Positions 8,135 to 16,352 are shown, numbered from the stretch's first letter. The stretch is 64,000 bases of DNA from Rhodocytophaga rosea (GCF_010119975.1 NZ_CP048222.1:1943501-2007500), one strand, 5' to 3'. The notes: generated from the sequence alone by a model not told the origin. Numbers and translations are program-made.

Positions 8135-9520
8135 TCAGGCCTTTATAGTTTTTCCTTCTTTTTTAAACTCTTTCCGGATTCCCTGTAAAATGTCTTCTAA
8201 AGTCACTATCCCGGAATTCCGGTTGAGAGCCATCAGGGTACAATACCGCAACACGTTAATAATAGAACCGCCAGCCATTTCATAATCAGCTGCTATTTTC
8301 TTCAGATTCATAGAGGGTTCCAGTTCAAAGGAGCCGCCAAATGCCTGTTGCCATAAACGCAGCCGCATCGCTGGATTAGGCATCGGAAAATATATAATAG
8401 ATTGAAACCTCCGGGAAAATGCTTCATCCAGATTTGCCCTCAGGTTGGTAGCCAGAATGACAAGTCCGGCAAAATCTTCTACCCGTTGCAATAAGTACGA
8501 AACTTCCTGATTAGCATAGCGGTCGTTGGAATTATTGGTCTGGGTGCGTTTTCCAAACAAGGCATCGGCTTCATCAAAAAACAGAATCCAGTTTTTATTT
8601 TCGGCCTGGTCGAAAATAGAAGCCAGGTTTTTTTCCGTTTCCCCAATATATTTAGATACCACCATCGAAAGATCAATCCGGTACACATCCAGCCCTTCAG
8701 ATTTACCCAATAGCGAAGCTGTAAGCGTTTTTCCGGTACCAGGCGGACCGTAAAACAAACTCCGGTAGCCTTTTTTTATCTTCTTAGCCAACCCCCGTTC
8801 GTAAAGCAAGGTATGTCCATATTTGATCCAGGCTTTTACTTCTTCAATTTCGTCATAGGTATCATAATCCAGCACCAGGTCTTCCCAGTCAAGTTGAGTA
8901 GTGATGAGCTGGGCCGGAAAATGGGTGCTATAGGTCGGGCGATAAGGTTTGCCAGTTGTAAATAAATTCAGGTATTCTTTGCTGATGTTAAGTACGCCAC
9001 TCAAGGCAGGTTCCTCGTTTTCTACCGGTTTTAATTGAAGAATATTCTGTTTGTAAAAAAAGTGCGAAGCATCGAACAAATGCATACAATTGAGCTTTTT
9101 TTCTACATCCCTTCCGGCAATCAGGAACAAAACTGTCTGGCCGGTAGGTAAAAAACCTGCGTGATTCTTACCTTTTACACCTCCAAAATTAGTATGGCTG
9201 TATCCATGCCGTTCATCTTTTATTAAAAAATCGTCGAGCAGATCAGGAGCTAAATGTGGCGTAAGTGCCAGCAAAAGCATAATCCTCTCCTCGCGTGACA
9301 TATTAAATTTCTTTACGCAAGTGGCATACGCACTATCATCATTGGTTAAATCCGGTAATGGTTTCTCATTTATCAGATACTGATCAGATGGATATTCCTC
9401 CTGATACACCGGCTGGGCAGGAGCCACACCAAAATAACTTTGAATGCCGGATTGAATGACACTGTGCAGCCAGTCTAGTTCCAGTTCCAGGGTAGTAGCA
9501 CGTGGCGAAGGAATAAGCAT
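8135..9520 (-). CDS. AAA+ ATPase of the contractile-injection-associated type, orphan
   Basis: 461 residues. The N-terminal 200 residues are a non-catalytic region. A single AAA+ module follows: Walker A GPPGTGKT at 258-265, the pore-loop-like KYIGETEKNL, Walker B FFDEAD near 315, sensor-1 VILATN, arginine finger FSRRFQ, and a C-terminal lid. The segment from SKYIGETEKNL to LFGKRT and DRYANQEVSYLLQR is what I know from the ATPase encoded in extracellular contractile injection loci (Afp15/PVC15 type), which also has stand-alone relatives. No sheath, tube or baseplate gene is in this window. Its role is unknown; remodelling of a protein complex is the general expectation. Confidence 0.85.
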   Translation of the reverse strand: MLIPSPRATTLELELDWLHSVIQSGIQSYFGVAPAQPVYQEEYPSDQYLINEKPLPDLTNDDSAYATCVKKFNMSREERIMLLLALTPHLAPDLLDDFLIKDERHGYSHTNFGGVKGKNHAGFLPTGQTVLFLIAGRDVEKKLNCMHLFDASHFFYKQNILQLKPVENEEPALSGVLNISKEYLNLFTTGKPYRPTYSTHFPAQLITTQLDWEDLVLDYDTYDEIEEVKAWIKYGHTLLYERGLAKKIKKGYRSLFYGPPGTGKTLTASLLGKSEGLDVYRIDLSMVVSKYIGETEKNLASIFDQAENKNWILFFDEADALFGKRTQTNNSNDRYANQEVSYLLQRVEDFAGLVILATNLRANLDEAFSRRFQSIIYFPMPNPAMRLRLWQQAFGGSFELEPSMNLKKIAADYEMAGGSIINVLRYCTLMALNRNSGIVTLEDILQGIRKEFKKEGKTIKA

Positions 9521-9587
9521 AGCTTTATTGCTGAATTGTTCAATAGTTATATAGTAAAGAAGCGAAGCCTGAAACCTGGATTATTGT

Positions 9588-9678
9588 CTGGAACCAGGAT
9601 TTATCGGATTCAAAGATTAACAGGATTAATATAAAGAAAATCCTGCAAATACCTGAATCCTGTTAATCTTGTTTCCAG
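9588..9678. repeat. imperfect inverted repeat of a dispersed intergenic family
   Basis: The two ~40-base arms start with CTGGAA and end with TTCCAG, sharing blocks GGATTCA and CAGGATT in inverted order; roughly 29 of 40 positions pair. A half copy lies at 7396. No open frame is present, so it looks like a non-coding dispersed element or a former MITE. Confidence 0.65.
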
Positions 9679-9715
9679 AATACGCATTTAGATAAACATA
9701 ATTCGTAATTATTTT

Positions 9716-10867
9716 CTACACCAGTTTCGCATAGCGGTTGATCCATCGCTGGGGAAGTTCTCCTTTCAAAGCTGCCTGATAATCGGTGTAACTGCAAGGT
9801 ACAATCGAAACTTTATTAGGTTTACTGGGATAAGGCACTTCCATCCACCATTTCTCATTCAATGTATTTTTATAAAAAATAACATCATGCGCTCTCGCTC
9901 CGGATAGCGGCACTACATACTTGGTATAGGTTTTATCAGAAAAATCAACTTCTTTCTTCCGGTGGTAAAATCCTTCCACAAAATACCAGATCATGGTAGC
10001 TACTACTTCGGCTGTCTGGTTGCGGTGGTCATAATCGGGATTATACTCATAAAAGCCGACAGATGCCATTTTTTCATTTAATCCGGCATACCAGCAAATC
10101 TGGCAAGCTTCCTCTCCGGTCAGGCCAAAGGCATGAGCCTGAGCATTACCGGGTGCATCCGAAAGTTTAATAGCGGTAATATCAAAACTCATCATGGTAG
10201 ATTCCCGGATCAGGGGTTCGATTTCCTGTATATTTTCGCGGATTTGTCCCAGCCGGTACGCTTCAAAATAAAGTTTCTCCAGAATCGCCAGATCATGAGC
10301 AGACGTAAGGTATGTCTGGTAAGCCAGATGACTGAAGGTAAACAGGTAATTGGGTTCGTGCATCAGAATATCATGAATATGCCGCCTACTCATGGGATGT
10401 TTTTCATTTTCGCTCATATCCATTAAGGCATCTACATTGAGCAACGAAACACGCATAGGCAGGTTTTCATGCGCCCGGTACTGGCCATAATCCAGGTCGT
10501 GGGAGCCGCCTAGAATTACCGGGATTACATTATTGTGAAGCAGCGTTTCACATACTTCCTGCAAGCGCAAATAGGTATCTTCAAGAGTAATGCCCGGCCT
10601 TAGATCTCCCAGATCTGAAATTTTATAGGCGTGGTTTCCTTTTTTTAAGGGATATAAGGCTTTGCGGATGGCAGCGGCTGCTTTATAAGTGCCCTTATTC
10701 GTAAGTGTTCCCCGTTCTTCGGGTACGCCCAGTAAAGCTAAATGGCTCTTTTTCCAGGCTGGCATTTTCTCCAGATGTATTCGCAGGGAATGCTGCCAGG
10801 AGTCGGCTTCTGCCTGATCAGATAAAATGGTTTCGTCTACCGGGTCAAAAAAAATGGTTAAATTCAT
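9716..10867 (-). CDS. arginase/formimidoylglutamase-fold protein with altered metal site
   Basis: 383 residues of the ureohydrolase fold. The motif ILGGSHDLDYG (H123) and a SFDI motif (D229) are present. The usual DAHxD is here DALMD at 146-150, with Leu replacing the metal-binding His. The usual SFDxDxxDP becomes SFDITAIKLSDAPG, with Thr231 replacing an Asp. Two of the six manganese ligands are therefore missing. Bacteroidota carry a divergent branch usually annotated as formimidoylglutamase or arginase, and this protein belongs there by its overall sequence. Activity is uncertain. No histidine-degradation gene is adjacent. Confidence 0.8.
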   Translation of the reverse strand: MNLTIFFDPVDETILSDQAEADSWQHSLRIHLEKMPAWKKSHLALLGVPEERGTLTNKGTYKAAAAIRKALYPLKKGNHAYKISDLGDLRPGITLEDTYLRLQEVCETLLHNNVIPVILGGSHDLDYGQYRAHENLPMRVSLLNVDALMDMSENEKHPMSRRHIHDILMHEPNYLFTFSHLAYQTYLTSAHDLAILEKLYFEAYRLGQIRENIQEIEPLIRESTMMSFDITAIKLSDAPGNAQAHAFGLTGEEACQICWYAGLNEKMASVGFYEYNPDYDHRNQTAEVVATMIWYFVEGFYHRKKEVDFSDKTYTKYVVPLSGARAHDVIFYKNTLNEKWWMEVPYPSKPNKVSIVPCSYTDYQAALKGELPQRWINRYAKLV

Positions 10868-11320
10868 TCAAAAACAGCAGGAACAGATGTAAAAGGCTGA
10901 GGGCAATATACGGAAGTTGGTCGAGGAAGTGGAAACATGGGTTATGGATTTTCAAAGAAAGAGTTGAGTTGGGGTGGCTATCCCGAAAACAGCTTAGCAG
11001 GCCATTTGAAGGTTAGCAGCTCATCCGGTGCACTTAGGAGACCATTCGGCGAGGTTAGCTGGTGATTCGGCACGGTTAGCAGATGAAAAAGTAGATCCCG
11101 ATGGGCTGCTAACCAGATTAAACGCTCTGCTAAAGGCAAATATGGCCTAAAACAGGCATTCATTGAGATAGGAGAGAGAAATACATCTGAAGCTCAGGTA
11201 AGAGGAGTGAATAGTTTCTTTCCTTATAATGGTTTGAACTGCACCGATAATATCGCTGCAAAAAAATAGCTACCAGATTAATCCATATTGCGTGTATTTG
11301 CTTAAATTAGGAAATACACA
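10868..11320. other. non-coding stretch with repeats and hairpins
   Basis: Holds the 21-bp repeats at 11000-11081 and the inverted pair GTGTATTT (11292-11299) / AAATACAC (11312-11319). Minus-strand frame 10978-11163 merely translates the repeats into a seven-residue pattern and is not supported as a gene. Confidence 0.55.
11000..11081. repeat. four degenerate 21-bp tandem repeats
   Basis: Units at 11000-11018 (19 bp), 11019-11039, 11040-11060 and 11061-11081 share the pattern G-CCATTCGGCG-GGTTAGCA. A further GCTAACC in opposite orientation lies at 11106-11112. The unit length equals that of the larger array at 24070, and one unit there (CGGCCATTGTCTAAGG) is similar. Confidence 0.75.
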
Positions 11321-11362
11321 CATGTGCATACACGAGTTGCGTGTATACACATGTTGGCAAAC
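11321..11362 (+). other. attC-like stem-loop site before a small gene
   Basis: Arms 11321-11334 and 11340-11353 pair at 13 of 14 positions around a 5-base loop, and GTTGGCAAAC (11353-11362) follows. The reverse complement of this decamer, GTTTGCCAAC, opens the next site at 11722, so the gene between is bracketed by the pair. This is the geometry of an integron cassette. The core does not fit the strict GTTRRRY consensus, so the call is tentative. Confidence 0.4.
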
Positions 11363-11377
11363 ATTTAAACTAAAAAT

Positions 11378-11704
11378 ATGAAACATTTAATCTCAATTAC
11401 AATACTTTTACTTACTCTGGCAACTTCCTTTGGTGCCTGTGCTCAAAACAAAACATCAGAAATATTGACTATCTTGATTGATTGGGAGCCAAATGGAAAA
11501 AACAAAGTATATATAAGTGAACCAGGAAAAGAACCAGTTGAAAAAATGTTAGAAGGAAAATTTCAAGAAAAAGAATTGATTTTAGTATCGAAGTCTTTAA
11601 ACGACCTCCTAAACAACTTTGCGATCAAAGGGTGGAAACTTCAGTCCACATTTACAATGACAGAAGCATACAATATTCAGTGCTTTCTTTTTATTAAGGA
11701 CTAA
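11378..11704 (+). CDS. small exported protein of unknown function
   Basis: 108 residues. The N-terminal MKHLISITILLLTLATSFG then AC-AQ is a signal peptide, possibly lipoprotein-like (C at residue 22). The C-terminal part, LNDLLNNFAIKGWKLQS followed by a strand ending in CFLFIKD, resembles the layout of DUF4177-type domains (helix, GWEL motif, strand). That similarity is weak. It is A+T-rich and bracketed by attC-like sites at 11321 and 11720, which suggests a mobile cassette gene. No function is assigned. Confidence 0.7.
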   Translation: MKHLISITILLLTLATSFGACAQNKTSEILTILIDWEPNGKNKVYISEPGKEPVEKMLEGKFQEKELILVSKSLNDLLNNFAIKGWKLQSTFTMTEAYNIQCFLFIKD

Positions 11705-11719
11705 ATTTTTATTATAAAA

Positions 11720-11797
11720 ACGTTTGCCAACGAGGTGCATAATTTAGGCTCCGTTTTACTTCGCCCAATTTATGCACCTGGCCTGTTATGGCAATTG
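11720..11797 (+). other. attC-like site between two small genes
   Basis: GTTTGCCAAC (11722-11731) opens the site. Inverted arms AGGTGCATAA (11733-11742) and TTATGCACCT (11770-11779) follow, and the site closes with GTTATGGCAA at 11785-11794. Outer TTGCCA / TGGCAA boxes flank the inner stem, as in integron attC sites. The next ATG is 29 bases after the closing GTT. Confidence 0.5.
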
Positions 11798-11813
11798 AAT
11801 AAAACAGAAAATC

Positions 11814-12290
11814 ATGACACAGCCTACCTATCCTCTTATAATGATTTACAATAATAGGGTGTTACATGTAATACCAACAGAAGTTGATCTTTCTAAGCCT
11901 ACCCCTTTTGATTATATCAGACCAACTGACCAAGAAGTTGCCTTTGACTCGAATGGCAATAAGTGGACCTACCTTCTCACTTCTAATCAATCTAATCAAT
12001 TCGAAGATAGTCTTTCAAAAAAGCTTTTGTTGTATCTTTTCCCTAGTCCGGTACTAATAGTCAAGCCGGAATGGACAAAACAGGGCATTTATCAATTGGA
12101 GGAGCTAAAAGGGATAATCACTGAGTGTATAAGCAATGGTGATGGTGTTATCTCACCATTCACAGATGCAGATCGTATAGAAGTTGCAATCAGCCAAGCA
12201 AACTCCTTCAAGGAGTTGTATCAGAATCTGATTAAATATGGCTTTGATGTAGAAGAGAACAATCTTTGGCGAGAACAAAAGCATAATTAA
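11814..12290 (+). CDS. cytoplasmic protein of unknown function, possible cassette gene
   Basis: 158 residues with no signal peptide or membrane span. It has an N-terminal strand-rich part (LIMIYNNRVLHVIPTEVDL), a middle helix region and an acidic C-terminal helix segment (FKELYQNLIKYGFDVEENN). I do not recognise the family; composition and size resemble immunity-type or contact-system proteins, but nothing specific supports that. It follows an attC-like site directly and is in the same orientation as the previous small gene. Confidence 0.7.
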   Translation: MTQPTYPLIMIYNNRVLHVIPTEVDLSKPTPFDYIRPTDQEVAFDSNGNKWTYLLTSNQSNQFEDSLSKKLLLYLFPSPVLIVKPEWTKQGIYQLEELKGIITECISNGDGVISPFTDADRIEVAISQANSFKELYQNLIKYGFDVEENNLWREQKHN

Positions 12291-12437
12291 TAAAAGCCAT
12301 CTACACCTAACCCATCGACAACTGTTGCTCAGCACAAGTTAAGCTTGAGTAAGCGGTATATGAGGGTTTATAGGCCATTTATAAACATAAGATGAAGTAT
12401 AGATAATTTATATTGCTCTCATGGATGATCATTTGTT

Positions 12438-13244
12438 TTGAATACTAATTTTTACATACCACCATCAGCACATCTACAGGATGTAATTCATTCTATCTGG
12501 CAGGTGGAGCAGATTACTTCTTTTCAAACGGAATACATTATACCCAAAGGAGTTATAGAAGTTATTTTTAATTTTAGCAGCGGTGTTCCTATTCCTGCCC
12601 AACTACAGGGAAAGCAGTATACCTTATCCCAGTGCTTCATCAATGGCTTTAATACGGCACCTGTACAACTCCAACTCCCGGAGCATCATGTATTTTTTGG
12701 CGTAGTCTTTCAGCCCATGGCCATAAAGAAAATTTTCAAAACACCTGCCAGTGAGTTTTCAGATATTGCCGTGGATGTAACCGGGCTTGATCCAAGTTTT
12801 CATTCGCTCTGGCATCAGCTGGCAGAACAAGATCATTTTAACAACCGGGTTGCAGTTCTTTGCCAATGGATGGAAAGAAAACTATTTGACTGGCAGCCTC
12901 AGGAAAAGCTAATCAATCAGTTTTTGTATGCCTCTAACCAGCACGACTTACCAGTGAAGGTGCTTGCTGATACGATATGTTATTCTCCCAGACATTTGTC
13001 ACGGAAACTCGTAGAGACCACTGGCATGAATACGGAAGAAATATTGCTGTATAAGAAGTACCTGCATGCCCTTCATCTGATGCATCACACCAATTTATCT
13101 CTCACCGAAATTTCCTATCAAAGTCATTTTTCCGATCAATCGCATTTTATCAAATCATTTAAAGCCTATACCCACATGACACCAGGAGAGTACAAGCAGA
13201 ACAAAGGGTTGGTGAAAGGGCACCTCTACGAAGATGTCCGTTAA
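12438..13244 (+). CDS. AraC family transcriptional regulator
   Basis: 268 residues from a TTG start, since no in-frame ATG precedes the conserved N-terminal block NFYIPPSAHLQDVIHSIWQ. Residues 1-150 are the DUF6597-type sensor domain (EYIIPKGVIEVIFNF, INGFNTAPVQL). Residues 160-260 carry two AraC helix-turn-helix motifs: VKVLADTICYSPRHLSRKL and LTEISYQSHFSDQSHFIKSFK-Y-HMTPGEY. It probably controls the membrane protein gene that starts 51 bases downstream in the same direction, an arrangement seen for DUF1772-like proteins. Confidence 0.9.
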   Translation: MNTNFYIPPSAHLQDVIHSIWQVEQITSFQTEYIIPKGVIEVIFNFSSGVPIPAQLQGKQYTLSQCFINGFNTAPVQLQLPEHHVFFGVVFQPMAIKKIFKTPASEFSDIAVDVTGLDPSFHSLWHQLAEQDHFNNRVAVLCQWMERKLFDWQPQEKLINQFLYASNQHDLPVKVLADTICYSPRHLSRKLVETTGMNTEEILLYKKYLHALHLMHHTNLSLTEISYQSHFSDQSHFIKSFKAYTHMTPGEYKQNKGLVKGHLYEDVR

Positions 13245-13295
13245 ATACAATTCTACGGGGTAGCCTGCTGCTATCTTTGAAGAAAAAAACGCCAC

Positions 13296-13793
13296 ATGAA
13301 AAAGATTTTTTTATTTGCCTCTATCAGTATTGCCAGCGGATTGCTGTTTGTTAATTTGTACACTTCTTTGGTAGATGCCAGATCGTGGGGAGGCGATATT
13401 CCCAACTCCATCGCCACAGCCAGAGAATATTATAAATCAGTCAATCCGGGAGATTTTTTCAGGATATTTTCTCCCCTCAATCAGGTTATAGGGTTAATCG
13501 TGCTTATTCTCTTCTGGAAAGCTTCTGCCTCTATCCGTTTGTATCTGGGTGCAGCATTTGTCCTTTATGTATTGGGAGATTTATTTACGTTTGCCTTCTT
13601 TTATCCCCGCAATGATATTATGTTTACGACTGCCCAGCTAACCGATGTAGCCTTGCTCAAAAAAACATGGACTGAATGGGATACCATGAACTGGGTACGT
13701 TCCTTACTTGTATTAGCCGGGCTCATCTTCTCCTTTGTGTCTTTACATAAAATATATGCTCCTCAGGAGAAAAGGCAAATTCAGTATTCCTAA
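13296..13793 (+). CDS. four-span integral membrane protein, DUF1772-like
   Basis: 165 residues with four hydrophobic segments at about 4-24, 60-77, 82-103 and 135-155. The conserved-looking elements are SLVDARSWGGDIP after the first span and FTFAFFYPRND between spans. DUF1772/anthrone-oxygenase-like proteins share this four-helix layout. Function is unknown. It is probably co-regulated with the preceding AraC gene. A TATCTTTG box at 13272-13279 could be its own -7 element, though no TTTG is found at -33. Confidence 0.65.
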   Translation: MKKIFLFASISIASGLLFVNLYTSLVDARSWGGDIPNSIATAREYYKSVNPGDFFRIFSPLNQVIGLIVLILFWKASASIRLYLGAAFVLYVLGDLFTFAFFYPRNDIMFTTAQLTDVALLKKTWTEWDTMNWVRSLLVLAGLIFSFVSLHKIYAPQEKRQIQYS

Positions 13794-13860
13794 ACTGCCG
13801 TCTGGAAAATTTGCAGAATGAAATCTAAATTCCCTTTACCGCAAACCATTCGCTCATTTA

Positions 13861-13891
13861 TTTGTATCGTAATGATATTGCGTTTAATTTG
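13861..13891 (+). promoter_or_regulatory. Bacteroidota-type promoter before the gamma carbonic anhydrase gene
   Basis: TTTG at 13861-13864, a 19-base spacer, then TTAATTTG at 13884-13891, one mismatch from TAnnTTTG. The coding start is 25 bases downstream. Confidence 0.55.
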
Positions 13892-13915
13892 AACGCTTAT
13901 TAATATTCATATAAT

Positions 13916-14428
13916 ATGGCGCTGATTAAGCCGGTAAGGGGAATTTATCCTAAACTAGGCCAGAATTGTTTTCTGGCAGATAATGCTACAGTAGTAGGTG
14001 AAGTAGTAATGGGCGATAATTGCAGTGTATGGTTTAATGCCGTTGTGCGTGGTGATGTACACTCGATCACGATTGGCAATAATACCAATATTCAGGATGG
14101 GGCGGTGATTCATTGTACCTATCAGAAAGCGCCTACTGTTATCGGAAATGAGGTTTCTATTGCTCACAATGCGGTTGTACATGGCTGCACCATCGAAGAC
14201 CAAGTGCTGATCGGCATGGGGGCTATTGTAATGGATCATGCCATTATTAAAACGGGTTCTATTATTGCGGCTGGTGCTATTGTGCTACAGAATACGGTAG
14301 TAGAAGCTGGTAGTATTTATGCAGGCAATCCGGCAAAATTCATCAAAAAAGTAAGCTCCGAACAAATACAGCTCATCAGCCGGACAGCCAATAATTATAT
14401 ATTTTATAAAGAATGGTTTAAAGAATAA
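13916..14428 (+). CDS. gamma carbonic anhydrase family hexapeptide-repeat protein
   Basis: 170 residues forming a left-handed beta-helix from imperfect hexapeptides. The three zinc-binding histidines of the gamma class are H66 (GAVIHCT), H84 and H89 (SIAHNAVVHGC). RGD at 45-47 and Q60-D61 (NIQDG) complete the family pattern. Such proteins (YrdA/PaaY group) form trimers; many have weak or no CO2 hydratase activity. Single gene with its own promoter, convergent with the YdcF-like gene 9 bases away. Confidence 0.9.
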   Translation: MALIKPVRGIYPKLGQNCFLADNATVVGEVVMGDNCSVWFNAVVRGDVHSITIGNNTNIQDGAVIHCTYQKAPTVIGNEVSIAHNAVVHGCTIEDQVLIGMGAIVMDHAIIKTGSIIAAGAIVLQNTVVEAGSIYAGNPAKFIKKVSSEQIQLISRTANNYIFYKEWFKE

Positions 14429-14437
14429 GCAAGAACT

Positions 14438-15055
14438 TTATTCGCTTTTACTGTCTCTTTTATTTAAATACGCTAGTACCTGCTCAGCGGAAAGCAGATC
14501 ACCTTTATCGCCATATTTTTCAATACGCTGGAGTTCACCTGCAATGAGTTCACTACGGGTTCCATAGGTTTTTCCTTGCGAATGATGCACTTTTTCGAGC
14601 CAGGGTAAAGCTGACCCTGGCTGGCTGTACAAGCGGATTTGCGGATATATTCTTAAAGCGGCAGTTATTGCAGTCATAAAAGCACGTAACTGGTGAAATG
14701 GAGCAGCCGTGATGTGCAGACTGGTATATCTTTGTTGCCGGGCAAAATGCATGAGTGCCTCTGCTTCAACTAAAGTATGAATGATGGGAGTTTCCGGTAA
14801 TGGTACACCCTTGATCGCATATTCATGTATATTTTCTCTCACTAGCTTTTGTTTCCAGGCATCGAATCCCGGATGTCCGCTGATAGGCTGGGTATCTATA
14901 ATCAGAATTTGTTTAGTGTAAGAATGTTTAAGTAATTCAATGCTCTTATGCAGCACAGAAGCCTCATTATCCTCTGTTTGCCCAAATAAAAACACACCGT
15001 CTGTAGACGTTTCCGGTTGAACATCCGCATAGATACGGATCAGCAATTCAATCAT
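14438..15055 (-). CDS. YdcF/ElyC family protein (DUF218)
   Basis: About 205 residues from the ATG at 15055. A longer frame to 15157 would run through the terminator of the next gene, so the internal start is preferred. The DUF218 features are a GVFLFGQTEDNEAS start, a regular Rossmann-like alternation, LIIDTQPISGHPGFDAWK, and ETPIIHTLVEAEALMHFAR, resembling the E--S--T-EE-- signature. Family members (SanA, ElyC, YdcF) are linked to envelope or nucleotide metabolism, with no certain reaction. No signal peptide remains with this start. Confidence 0.7.
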   Translation of the reverse strand: MIELLIRIYADVQPETSTDGVFLFGQTEDNEASVLHKSIELLKHSYTKQILIIDTQPISGHPGFDAWKQKLVRENIHEYAIKGVPLPETPIIHTLVEAEALMHFARQQRYTSLHITAAPFHQLRAFMTAITAALRIYPQIRLYSQPGSALPWLEKVHHSQGKTYGTRSELIAGELQRIEKYGDKGDLLSAEQVLAYLNKRDSKSE

Positions 15056-15139
15056 AGCAATCAAATTAATTTCGCAATAATACGCCTTTATATACATTTT
15101 ACAGCCATATATAAACTCCGAAAATGCAGTGCTCAAATA

Positions 15140-15170
15140 AAAAAGCCAGACAATCATCGTCTGGCTTTTT
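15140..15170 (-). terminator. rho-independent terminator of the lipoprotein gene
   Basis: Perfect 12-bp arms AAAAAGCCAGAC (15140-15151) and GTCTGGCTTTTT (15159-15170), loop 7 bases. It sits 24 bases past the minus-strand stop at 15194. Confidence 0.9.
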
Positions 15171-15193
15171 CCGAATATATGAATATAATTAAT

Positions 15194-15640
15194 CTACTGT
15201 GCAGGAATTAGTTCAATCCGGTACTCATTGCTGCCGGTTTTTGGATTTGTTACTGTATAGGTAACTATCAGGCTTTCATCTGAAAGCGTTTCCACATTTA
15301 CTTCACTGGGATTTCCGGTACTGAAAGTAATTTTTTTCGGATTTTGATTCTCATCAAATTCCCAGGTGCCGGAAGTAGTATTTCCATTGATATCTATGAG
15401 TGTGAAAGCAGTGGCACTTGTAAAATTTAATCGGTAGGCATCGTAATTCTGTGAATTTGGCGTACTTCCGGCCGGATTAGAATATACCACCTGATTGCCC
15501 ACCCGTACCAGACGTACCTTCCAGTTCTTGGAAATCATTTCTGTTTTACTTTTCGGTTTAGCATCATCGCCTTTACAAGCAGCAAGCAGGGAAACCAGAA
15601 TGCAGAGAAGTAGCCAGGAGAAAGGCTTCAAATTTTTCAT
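15194..15640 (-). CDS. lipocalin-like lipoprotein
   Basis: 148 residues with a lipoprotein signal: MKNLKPFSWLLLCILVSLLAAC, lipid cysteine at about residue 22 in LLAAC. The mature part has an ISKNWKVRLVRVGNQVVY opening, then YRLNFTSATAFTLIDINGNTTSGTWEFDEN, the pattern of Bacteroidota lipocalin-like (DUF4923/lipocalin_4 type) proteins. The remaining strands form a small barrel. Ligand unknown. Monocistronic with its own terminator. Confidence 0.8.
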   Translation of the reverse strand: MKNLKPFSWLLLCILVSLLAACKGDDAKPKSKTEMISKNWKVRLVRVGNQVVYSNPAGSTPNSQNYDAYRLNFTSATAFTLIDINGNTTSGTWEFDENQNPKKITFSTGNPSEVNVETLSDESLIVTYTVTNPKTGSNEYRIELIPAQ

Positions 15641-15848
15641 TTGCCTATATTTTGAATTTTGTATGGGATTGTTTGCTAATTTACTAATTAAGTAACATGC
15701 GAACCAAATCCTGTGGCTGAATATGTGGATAAATGATATATTTTAAATGTAAGTATAGCTGATTTTTTTAAAGCTACCATCTGTGCAAAAACACATCATA
15801 CCTAAGCTAGCAATAGTACGCAGAAGCAGCGTAACGCCTGCAAAAAGC

Positions 15849-15879
15849 AAAAATGCCGAAAGTCTATTCCGGCATTTTT
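15849..15879 (-). terminator. rho-independent terminator after the YtxH-domain gene
   Basis: Arms AAAAATGCCG (15849-15858) and CGGCATTTTT (15870-15879) with an 11-base loop. It lies 30 bases past the stop at 15910. Confidence 0.88.
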
Positions 15880-15909
15880 GATATTATATTCTAACTAAGA
15901 TTCAGAAGC

Positions 15910-16206
15910 TCAATTATTCTTGTTTTTAGCTTTTTTTCCTTTTTTGCCCTTCTTTTTCTTCCCGGTACCGGTATCTTCAACAACATTTTTCTTCTTTTTC
16001 TTTTTGGCTTTTACTGCAGGTAAATCTAAAATCCCCAATCCCAATGTATCATTTACTTGTTTTTTTAGGGAATCTGCCTGATTGGCTAATAGTTTCCGGC
16101 TTTCTTTTCCAGCATAGGGAGCCAGCAATACGCCAGCTGCCGCACCTGCCAGCAAGCCAGCTATAAATCCCAATAATGAAGGCTGATCCTGGTTATCCTG
16201 CGCCAT
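15910..16206 (-). CDS. YtxH domain-containing protein
   Basis: 98 residues. The N-terminal segment LLGFIAGLLAGAAAGVLLAPYAGKESRKLL is the YtxH signature: a glycine-rich membrane helix followed by a LLAP-GKE-R turn. A short amphipathic helix follows. The last 35 residues are almost entirely lysine with scattered N, G and T, giving a highly basic tail that could bind nucleic acid or the membrane surface. YtxH proteins are stress-associated and uncharacterised biochemically. Confidence 0.85.
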   Translation of the reverse strand: MAQDNQDQPSLLGFIAGLLAGAAAGVLLAPYAGKESRKLLANQADSLKKQVNDTLGLGILDLPAVKAKKKKKKNVVEDTGTGKKKKGKKGKKAKNKNN

Positions 16207-16352
16207 ATTTTATTCTAAAGCTAAAAAAATATCTGATGTATAAGGTAAACAATTTAATGGATAAAAACCAGATTTCACTCTATAAATTATCTCAAATAGA
16301 AACACCATGTTAATTACCCATAGTTTCCCATCTTTCTACTTATATATTGTAG

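Noticed and set aside
10978-11163. 61-residue minus-strand frame with a LLT-PN pattern
   Set aside because: It is only the translation of the 21-bp repeats; the flanks have no coding character.
14438-15157. Longer version of the YdcF-like gene, start at 15157
   Set aside because: It would run through the neighbouring terminator at 15140 and adds no domain sequence.
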